This document shows, in pieces, positions 20,116 through 25,244 of a stretch of 25,244 nucleotides of DNA. The DNA is from Lentisphaerota bacterium (GTDB lineage: Bacteria; Verrucomicrobiota; Kiritimatiellia; RFP12; UBA3636). The first letter of the stretch is position 1; each line of letters begins with the position of its first letter. The notes below the pieces were generated by a model, which saw nothing but the letters and a program-made list of their open reading frames with translations, had not been told where the DNA came from and searched no databases. Position numbers and translations under genes: made by a program. The stretch spans positions 1-25,244 of the forward strand of contig JALHHX010000014.1 in the NCBI GenBank assembly GCA_022837245.1. Direction: 5' to 3'.

Positions 20116-23100
20116 TCAGAGCCGTATGCGCTTTAGCGCGTCTTCCAGCTTCTTGAGGTCTTCGTCTTTAACTTTGTCCTTCAATTTGCCGCCAAGTTCC
20201 TCGGTTATTTTCTCCGTCGTGGCCTGGGTCGCCACGTCCGCCACGAGGCGCCGGAGTTCATCGCGCAGCGCGCGGGAGTCGACCCGCGGCTTTTTCGCGG
20301 TGCCCGACACGGGAAGCCGCACGCTGCGCCCTTCCAGATACTTGTATGCCGACGACCCCACCATTTTCTCGCTGAGCTTGACGTCGACAAGGTAGTCAAG
20401 CGAGCCATCGATACCGACGGAGCCCGATATGCTCAACTTTTCGTCGTCTATCACCAGATCGAGCGGATCCGGAAAGAAGCGCCCTCCCCTGCATGCCACC
20501 TGCATTGTCTGGTTTGTGATGATCACTTCTTTATGCTTAAGCCCAAGCGCATCAGCGATCTCAGCCAGCACGCCCGAAGCCGCAAGCCGCGTGTCACGCA
20601 GGTTCGCCGCCGCTTTCCATTCCATCTCCTGCGCCGCATTCGCTGAAAGAGGAACCGCGAATTCCTCCAGGCCAAGCGAAATCCTCCCCGACAACACCGC
20701 GCAGCTCTGCAATATGGGGTGAACGCGCGCAAGCTGCTGCTCCAGAAAAGCCTGCGTGATCTTCGCATCTTTCAACACAACGGAATTAGTAGGCAACGCC
20801 ATCATCGGAGGCTCCTCAAGCAGATCGACTGTCGGTGCGGCGTCCACCGCGCCCTCGTTGAGCGTGCCAGCCGCGCGCAAGCCTAGCTTGCCGCCGCCCA
20901 CGGCCAGCGACACGTCCGCGCCTTCGACTGCCATGCCCGCGCCTTCCATCGCCTGCACCGACAATCCCGCCTCCGCCTCCATGTTCGCCAGCATGTAACG
21001 CGTGCCATCGCCAAGCGGCAGGAAAACTTTGAACGGGCGCGAACTTTTACCAGACGCCCTCACATCCTTGACACTGCGTTTATCCAGCAACGCCTGGGTC
21101 TTGTCGAGATCCAGATCAAAAACACCGGATGCGCTAACCAGCCGCTCCGTGCTAAGTCCCTCTACTTTTCCGGTGCCGCTCACAGCCGCCGGGCCGGCCG
21201 CCACGCTGAAAACATCAACCGCCAAGTTGTCTTTTTCAAGGTCGGCGCCGGAAACCACCGCCGTGAGCTTCTCCGCATACGGCACTTCCTCCTCCACTCC
21301 CGCCAGCTTCATCAGCGGCGCCCATTCGGCGTCAACAGCCCCGGCCATGCCGCTAACCGCCATGGACTCCCACCGGATTTCATCCGCGTTGAACTCTGCT
21401 TCGGCGAAAGGCACTTCCGCCGCGATTTTGAGTTGTTTGACCGACTTGAAATCCAGCGTCGGCAACAGCGCTGAAGCCTCCACGGAGCATGTGGCGAATT
21501 CGATAGGCTTCTCCGCCGCCACCTTCACATCCGTGCCATCGATACGCGCGTTCACGGCCAAGCCGCCGTCGCTCTCTCTCCAGCCGCCGCGCAGGGCGAG
21601 CTTCCCAAGCGCCTTCGGTTCGGCCCCAAGGTCAAGCACCTGCCCCAAAGCGGCGTGCAATGCGCCAAGGTCGGCATTTCCAGTTGCCTCGCCCTTATCC
21701 AGATTGCCGTTTACAGCCAATGTCGCCGGAGCGGAGTTGAAGGTCAGCACCGCGCTCTCAAGCTCGCGCTCCGCCGACACTTTACCGTTCAACCCGAGCG
21801 AGACGGGCAAATCGATCTTAAGCGGCTTGCCATCGAGCATCGCCTCTGCCCCATCAGCACGCAACATCGCGAACAACTTCGCTCCACCAGCCTCGCCAGC
21901 CGCCTCGGCGTCGAATAAAACTTTCGCCTTTCGCAGCGTGATTCCTTCACGGAGCCTCAGAGTCTCCGGGAGCTGCGCCGCAACAGCGGCGATATCAAGC
22001 TCGCCGGTCGCCGACAGCACGCCGTCGGGGGAGCCGCCCTCCGCCAAACCAATCAGCTTGCCCGACGCCTTTATCATCGCGAAAGGCGAATCCAATGACA
22101 TCGCGAGGATTTCCACGACGTCCGCACCAAGCAGCATGTCCACATCAACCGAAGCGGCATCCCATCCCGGCTTGTCGTTCCCAAGCGGGCCGCCCTCAAG
22201 CCGAACGCCCTTCGTGTCCAGAGCGCCCTTCAACTTGAAAGGCGCCCCATCAGCGCGGCCCGCCTCCAAGCGGAAATCCGCGTTGCCGGACGCTACGCGC
22301 GGAATCTCCGCGCTTACAGGAAAGAACGCGTCAAGCGCGGCCAGATCGACCGGCGGCACCACCACCTCCGCCTCGAAAGCGGCCCCCATGGGATCCTCAA
22401 TTAGCTTGCTCAGCGACGCCACGTTCGCTTTGGCCGAAAACTTATCCAGTCCGGCCGGCACCCCTTCAATCTGCGGCAACCCGCTTTCGACGGATATATC
22501 AAGCGCGCCGTCGTATCCGTTGAGCGTGACCTCGGCCCCGATCCCCTCGATGCGCACGGCGGGCGATCCCTCGACATGCGCCTCCACCGAGCCATTCACG
22601 ACCACCAGTTTGCCGAACAAATCCATGAACGAAGAAAGATCCGTCTCTTTTTTATCTGGCGCGCCGCCTTCCGGTGCCGGCGGAGGAGTCCCGGCGGGCG
22701 CCGGCTTGGGCGTCGGCTTGCCCCCCGGTGTGCCTCCGTTCCCCGGCGCAGCGGAAGCGCGGAAAGTAACTGTCGGGCTGTTGATTGAAACCGAGCCGAA
22801 CCGCCTGGGTGAACGCATCCACTCCATAATCCCCACGGATGTCGAGATGGAATCGATAGCGCATGAGAACGAACCGTCGCGCATCTTTACCGCGATGTCG
22901 TCAATGCTGCACGGGCTGAGCCAGCGCCAGCGCCAGTCGCCGATCGCAACGGAGGTGTCAGGCATTCCGGCGTTTATCTGCGCGATCACGGCGTTGCGCG
23001 CCGAACTCGACGACAGAATCCGCGGCGCGGTTACAACCAGCACTGCCAGCAGAACGACGGCTAAAATCAAAATTACCAGCAGACCCCGCAGGAACCCCCT

Positions 23101-23187
23101 TAGACGGCGGCGTGGTTTTGCGGGAATCCCGTCTCCTAGCAACTCTCTATCGACAGGGCTTTTGGCTTTATTGGTTTTGTCAGTCAT
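20116..23187 (-). CDS. Large AsmA-like envelope protein
   Basis: The protein has 1023 residues. A basic cytoplasmic N-terminus (AKPRRRLRGFLRG) is followed by a single membrane helix (about residues 34-54, GLLVILILAVVLLAVLVVTAP), so the remaining 970 residues should lie in the periplasm. After about 145 residues a proline/glycine linker (TPGGKPTPKPAPAGTPPPAPEGG, about 150-176) interrupts the chain. What follows is long, beta-rich and repetitive in character (many G-x-L-D, A-x-G-x-L and SGTGKVEGL-type turns), as in AsmA/TamB-related bridge-like proteins. The last 150 residues (LDLVIDDEKLSISGSVGIDGSLDYLVDVKL, VSGTAKKPRVD) match the AsmA C-terminal pattern. Such proteins are thought to move or position lipids between the inner and outer membrane. 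The start is supported by AGGAGGG and a strong promoter. A long open frame on the opposite strand is a compositional shadow. Confidence 0.8.
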   Translation of the reverse strand: MTDKTNKAKSPVDRELLGDGIPAKPRRRLRGFLRGLLVILILAVVLLAVLVVTAPRILSSSSARNAVIAQINAGMPDTSVAIGDWRWRWLSPCSIDDIAVKMRDGSFSCAIDSISTSVGIMEWMRSPRRFGSVSINSPTVTFRASAAPGNGGTPGGKPTPKPAPAGTPPPAPEGGAPDKKETDLSSFMDLFGKLVVVNGSVEAHVEGSPAVRIEGIGAEVTLNGYDGALDISVESGLPQIEGVPAGLDKFSAKANVASLSKLIEDPMGAAFEAEVVVPPVDLAALDAFFPVSAEIPRVASGNADFRLEAGRADGAPFKLKGALDTKGVRLEGGPLGNDKPGWDAASVDVDMLLGADVVEILAMSLDSPFAMIKASGKLIGLAEGGSPDGVLSATGELDIAAVAAQLPETLRLREGITLRKAKVLFDAEAAGEAGGAKLFAMLRADGAEAMLDGKPLKIDLPVSLGLNGKVSAERELESAVLTFNSAPATLAVNGNLDKGEATGNADLGALHAALGQVLDLGAEPKALGKLALRGGWRESDGGLAVNARIDGTDVKVAAEKPIEFATCSVEASALLPTLDFKSVKQLKIAAEVPFAEAEFNADEIRWESMAVSGMAGAVDAEWAPLMKLAGVEEEVPYAEKLTAVVSGADLEKDNLAVDVFSVAAGPAAVSGTGKVEGLSTERLVSASGVFDLDLDKTQALLDKRSVKDVRASGKSSRPFKVFLPLGDGTRYMLANMEAEAGLSVQAMEGAGMAVEGADVSLAVGGGKLGLRAAGTLNEGAVDAAPTVDLLEEPPMMALPTNSVVLKDAKITQAFLEQQLARVHPILQSCAVLSGRISLGLEEFAVPLSANAAQEMEWKAAANLRDTRLAASGVLAEIADALGLKHKEVIITNQTMQVACRGGRFFPDPLDLVIDDEKLSISGSVGIDGSLDYLVDVKLSEKMVGSSAYKYLEGRSVRLPVSGTAKKPRVDSRALRDELRRLVADVATQATTEKITEELGGKLKDKVKDEDLKKLEDALKRIRL

Positions 23188-23210
23188 TGTATCCCTCCTA
23201 GTGCTTTTGC

Positions 23211-23240
23211 ATTATACATGCTTCAACCCATCAAGGTCAA
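23211..23240 (-). promoter_or_regulatory. Promoter of the AsmA-like gene
   Basis: On the minus strand, TTGACC (23240-23235, 5 of 6) and a perfect TATAAT (23216-23211) are separated by 18 bases. The expected transcript starts near 23204 and carries AGGAGGG just before the ATG at 23187. This is one of the best sigma-70-type promoters in the window. Confidence 0.7.
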
Positions 23241-23293
23241 TTATTGATAATTTGGCACTGTTCGTAGTGGCGCCGTAAGGCTTGCCCTTCGGG

Positions 23294-23333
23294 TGGCGGC
23301 ACCCCAGCGCCGCCATTGCGTGCGAGCACGCAA
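23294..23333. repeat. Two adjacent GC-rich hairpins
   Basis: TGGCGGC (23294-23300) pairs with GCCGCCA (23309-23315) around an eight-base loop. Immediately after it, TTGCGTG (23316-23322) pairs with CACGCAA (23327-23333) around CGAG. Both stems are perfect. No T-run follows on either strand, so neither is a standard terminator. Confidence 0.6.
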
Positions 23334-23380
23334 CCTCCGCTATTGGTATGCTTAACTGGCGCTGGTGCCGGCGGCGGTGT

Positions 23381-23422
23381 TGCCTCGGCTGCCCGTTTCG
23401 CGCGAACGCGCGAGCCGAGGCA
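23381..23422. repeat. Long inverted repeat with nested palindrome
   Basis: TGCCTCGGCT (23381-23390) and AGCCGAGGCA (23413-23422) are perfect ten-base arms. Between them TTCGCGCGAA (23397-23406) is itself a perfect palindrome. The 42-base element could fold as a long hairpin in RNA or as a cruciform in DNA. It lies upstream of both divergent promoters. Confidence 0.65.
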
Positions 23423-23435
23423 CCGCACTCCAAAA

Positions 23436-23552
23436 ATCCCACGCAACAAGGGCTTCGCGTCGTCGCGTCGTCGCGTGATGCCCCCCTGTAGCAAGAGAGA
23501 AATCTGCGTTCATCTGCGAAATCTGCGGATACATCCCACGCAGCAAGGGCTT
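23436..23552. repeat. Short direct and tandem repeats in the intergenic block
   Basis: ATCCCACGCAACAAGGGCTT (23436-23455) recurs at 23533-23552 with one change (CAGCAAGG for CAACAAGG), 97 bases apart. Directly after the first copy, the eight-base unit CGCGTCGT is repeated in tandem (23456-23463 and 23464-23471), with a partial third copy CGCGTGAT. ATCTGCG occurs three times between 23502 and 23527. The arrangement is typical of dispersed intergenic repeats rather than coding sequence. Confidence 0.6.
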
Positions 23553-23788
23553 GGCGGACTTGGCGCACTTTGCGGGAGACTACCACGCATGATGAGCGCG
23601 GCATTTTAAGTCTTAATCTCAATACTAACCATGGCAGATAGGTTCCGCATCCCGCGGGCGTTAGCGAGCGCATCGGAGAGCATCGAAGTTAAAACTTATA
23701 CTGATAAGAACAGAGCAGAGGCCTTGGAGAAACCGCAGGCTCCCCAATTATTGACTTTAAACGGCAAATAAAGGATTATGGGAAGGCA

Positions 23789-24532
23789 ATGGACACGCCA
23801 ATATACCGCTTTAAGGAACTCGCATCCACGAATGATGAAGCCATGCGCCTCGCGCAGGGTGGCGCGCTCGCCTTCACGGCAGTCGTGGCGGATTCGCAGA
23901 GCGCCGGTCGCGGGCGCAACGGCCGAGCCTGGGTTTCACCGGGCGGGACCGGCCTCTATGCGTCACTTGTCCTCCACCCGACAGTCCGCGCTGGAGACAT
24001 CCCGCTGCTAACGCTACTCTGCGGACTCTCCGCCGCCGAGGCCATCCGCGAAACGACGGCTCTGGACGCGCGGATCAAATGGCCGAACGACATCCTCGTC
24101 AACATGCGGAAAGTCGCGGGCATCCTGTGCGAGGCGTCGATCCCGGCCGATGGAGATCCCATCGCAATCGCCGGGCTCGGGGTCAATGTCAACACCCTGC
24201 CTCGCGACCTGCCGGAGCGTCCGCTTTTCCCGGCCACCTCGCTCGTGGCAGAGTCCGGACACTGCCACGAGCGCGAGGAGATTCTTTCCAAATGGATCGA
24301 GCGCACACGCCATTGGACGCGTGTGCTTGAGAGCGGCGGAGCGCGCGAGGTGGTGGCGGCATGGAACGCACTCGACGCGCTCCGCGGCGCGGGGATCCGC
24401 GTAACTCAGGCAGGCGGCCCGGAGGTCAACGGAACGGAGGCCGGCGCGGACGCAGAAGGACGCCTTCTGGTGCTGGCAGGAGACGGAGCCCTGCATCGGA
24501 TCCTTGCGGGAGACGTGAAACTTAATGTATAA
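23789..24532 (+). CDS. birA: Biotin-[acetyl-CoA-carboxylase] ligase, single-domain type
   Basis: The protein has 247 residues and contains only the catalytic and C-terminal domains, with no N-terminal winged helix. This makes it a group I ligase that attaches biotin but does not repress biotin genes. The substrate serine/threonine segment ASTNDEAMRLA (12-22) opens it. The biotinyl-5'-AMP loop is GRGRNGRAW (40-48), and KWPNDI (97-102) and RKVAGILCE (Lys108 as the catalytic lysine) follow. GLGVNVN is the later family motif. It activates biotin with ATP and transfers it to a lysine of the biotin carrier protein of acyl-CoA carboxylases. The C-terminal SH3-like domain (residues about 200-247) is present but divergent. 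The ATG has GGAAGG two bases upstream, which is very close. The stop overlaps the promoter of the next gene. Confidence 0.93.
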   Translation: MDTPIYRFKELASTNDEAMRLAQGGALAFTAVVADSQSAGRGRNGRAWVSPGGTGLYASLVLHPTVRAGDIPLLTLLCGLSAAEAIRETTALDARIKWPNDILVNMRKVAGILCEASIPADGDPIAIAGLGVNVNTLPRDLPERPLFPATSLVAESGHCHEREEILSKWIERTRHWTRVLESGGAREVVAAWNALDALRGAGIRVTQAGGPEVNGTEAGADAEGRLLVLAGDGALHRILAGDVKLNV

Positions 24533-24533
24533 T
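24504..24533 (+). promoter_or_regulatory. Promoter of the GlsB/YeaQ-type gene, within the end of birA
   Basis: A perfect TATAAT at 24528-24533 overlaps the birA stop codon (its TAA is part of the hexamer). TTGCGG (24504-24509, 3 of 6) is 18 bases upstream. The leader of about 48 bases ends with a strong GGAGGAG site before the ATG at 24588. Confidence 0.55.
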
Positions 24534-24587
24534 CTGGCGGCGTTGACTATCATGCTGCGTAAACAACAAGGGGGGGAGGAGTAATAT

Positions 24588-24857
24588 ATGGATACGGAAT
24601 TAATTGTAAAAATTGTCGTGTTTTTGCTGATCGGAGGCGCCTCGGGATGGCTTGCCGGCAGGATACTGAAGGGGCGCGGGCTCGGGCTCATCGGCAATTT
24701 GTTTGCAGGCATCATTGGGTCGTATCTGGGCGCCTGGATATTCGATCTGCTTGGCTTTTCAGTGGGGGGCGAATGGATCGGGCAAATTATCACAGCCACG
24801 GTCGGGGCGCTCGTCCTAATATTCGTTTTCGGGATCTTCCGTCCCGTGCGGAGATAA
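24588..24857 (+). CDS. GlsB/YeaQ/YmgE-family small membrane protein
   Basis: The protein has 89 residues and three membrane helices: residues 5-23 (LIVKIVVFLLIGGASGWLAG), 31-52 (GLGLIGNLFAGIIGSYLGAWIF) and 62-84 (EWIGQIITATVGALVLIFVFGI). The pattern GGASGWLAGRILKGRGLGLIGNLFAGIIGSYLG is the signature of the transglycosylase-associated or GlsB/YeaQ/YmgE family, usually 80-90 residues and often stress-induced. The molecular role is unknown, and the transglycosylase label does not mean it has that activity. The start is set by GGAGGAG. It has its own promoter inside birA, so it can be expressed apart from it. No clear terminator follows; only A-rich tracts are seen downstream. Confidence 0.93.
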   Translation: MDTELIVKIVVFLLIGGASGWLAGRILKGRGLGLIGNLFAGIIGSYLGAWIFDLLGFSVGGEWIGQIITATVGALVLIFVFGIFRPVRR

Positions 24858-24944
24858 AAAAACCGGAACGTGAAAAAAAGTGTTTGCATGATATTCGGCA
24901 TTGTGGTACTCTAATGCGCATTCGAAGACAAAAAGGATTTTCCC

Positions 24945-25244
24945 ATGCCACTAGGTTTAATCAACATATCAGAAGCCAATTCCATCGCAATACATCTTTG
25001 CACATGGATTGCCCATTGCGAAGGTGAGTACTTCTCAACCAAAACAATCGCCGGTGAGCTGGGCTTTTCGCATGCCCATTCCGCGAAGGTTGTGCAGCAG
25101 CTGGTGCATGCCGGCATACTGGAAACCGTGCGTGGCCCCTCAGGCGGATCTCGGCTGGCGCGTCCTGCGGTCGAGATCACGCTTCTCGAAATCACAACCG
25201 CCACGGGCGGTAACCATGGCGTTGACGTATGCATGATGAAAGCG
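24945..25244 (+). CDS. Rrf2-family transcriptional regulator (3' partial)
   Basis: One hundred codons are visible before the window ends. ISEANSIAIHLCTWIAHCEGEYFSTKTIAGELGFSH-type helices lead to the recognition region AHSAKVVQQLVHAGILETVRGPSGGSRLARP (residues about 50-78) and then EITLLEI. The VRGPSGGxRLARP wing and the EITLLEI segment are the hallmarks of Rrf2-type winged-helix regulators (IscR, NsrR, RsrR). The first possible Fe-S ligand cysteine is Cys97 (GVDVCMMK), at the expected place; the remaining ligands lie beyond the window. The recognition helix is slightly unusual, with HAHSAKVV where many members have PxYLxKVL. The ATG is preceded by AAAAGGA about ten bases upstream. The likely signal is redox, iron-sulfur status or nitric oxide. 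Confidence 0.85.
   Translation, partial: MPLGLINISEANSIAIHLCTWIAHCEGEYFSTKTIAGELGFSHAHSAKVVQQLVHAGILETVRGPSGGSRLARPAVEITLLEITTATGGNHGVDVCMMKA

Larger units (their letters stand above)
23188..23788. other. 601-base intergenic region between divergent asmA-like and birA genes
   Basis: I see no credible gene here; open frames are short, arginine-rich and without family motifs. The part next to the AsmA-like gene holds its promoter. From 23294 to about 23552 it holds hairpins and short direct repeats, listed separately. From 23560 to 23788 it contains CCCGCGGG (23652-23659), an isolated TATACT (23697-23702), and TTGACT (23751-23756) with a weak GATTAT (23774-23779) that could serve birA. Confidence 0.6.

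Noticed and set aside
21002..23278. Open frame of 758 codons on the plus strand, opposite the AsmA-like gene
   Set aside because: Its protein is low-complexity Ser/Ala/Pro with no domain, and it mirrors the codon bias of the gene on the other strand, which has a promoter, a ribosome site, a membrane helix and AsmA features.
23212..23673. Open frame of 153 codons on the minus strand in the intergenic block
   Set aside because: It runs through hairpins and repeats, is rich in Arg and Cys with no family motif, and has no convincing ribosome site.
23751..23779. TTGACT and GATTAT as the birA promoter
   Set aside because: The -35 is good but the -10 matches only 4 of 6, and transcription would start within or just after the GGAAGG ribosome site, so I did not list it as a feature.
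1..25244. A mobile element, phage, CRISPR or defence island
   Set aside because: I saw no transposase, integrase, tRNA-linked attachment repeat, regular repeat-spacer array or toxin-antitoxin pair. The genes are ordinary chromosomal functions with even codon use.

Overview
The window is dense, moderately GC-rich bacterial chromosomal DNA with 22 protein-coding genes that I can support. It has no rRNA, tRNA, CRISPR array, transposase or phage gene that I can recognise. Gene content suggests a PVC-group bacterium (Lentisphaerota, Kiritimatiellota or another Verrucomicrobiota). The hints are sugar-linked genes of the Gfo/Idh/MocA and ThuA families, a floA/nfeD operon, a very large AsmA-like protein, and an aberrant PurF-family protein. 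This placement is an inference from gene style, not from a marker gene.

Layout. 1-4360 (+): the end of a DUF212/YuiD-type membrane protein, a Nif3-like metal protein, an unknown small membrane protein, a TetR-family regulator, a GT4 glycosyltransferase and a TlyA-type rRNA methyltransferase, several joined by ATGA- or GTGA-type overlaps. 4558-6779 (+): a translationally coupled pair of signalling proteins that both end in a histidine-kinase dimerisation-like helix pair but lack an ATPase domain. 6816-9768: a four-module sulfur-transfer flavoprotein (CoA-disulfide-reductase-like, rhodanese, TusA, DsrE2), divergent from a short DtxR/MntR-type metalloregulator, with back-to-back promoters. 9760-11808 (-): nfeD, floA and a small membrane-anchored protein. 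11914-13580 (+): umuD-umuC, a mutagenic SOS polymerase operon. 13587-17889 (-): rhamnulokinase, L-lactate dehydrogenase, a Gfo/Idh/MocA oxidoreductase and a ThuA-like protein, probably one sugar-catabolic operon. 18065-19552 (+): a PurF-family protein without the glutaminase cysteine. 19603-23187 (-): a DUF4332 helix-hairpin-helix protein and a 1023-residue AsmA-like protein. 23188-23788: a 600-bp non-coding block of hairpins and short repeats. 23789-25244 (+): biotin-protein ligase, a GlsB/YeaQ-type small membrane protein and the start of an Rrf2-type regulator.

How the genes work together. The clearest functional links are rhamnulokinase with L-lactate dehydrogenase (rhamnose breakdown yields L-lactaldehyde, then L-lactate), the metalloregulator facing the sulfur-transfer flavoprotein, the NfeD-FloA membrane-microdomain pair, and UmuD with UmuC. 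Readable sigma-70-like promoters fall into two groups. In one the -10 lies only 7 to 9 bases before the ATG (nfeD, umuD, dtxR-type gene), which suggests leaderless or nearly leaderless transcripts. In the other there is a normal leader with a Shine-Dalgarno site.

The most unusual items are the coupled kinase-like pair without ATPase domains, the PurF homologue that keeps its iron-sulfur cysteines but not its catalytic cysteine, the mixed metal-ligand set of the DtxR-type regulator beside the sulfur fusion protein, and the structured intergenic block at about 23.29-23.55 kb.
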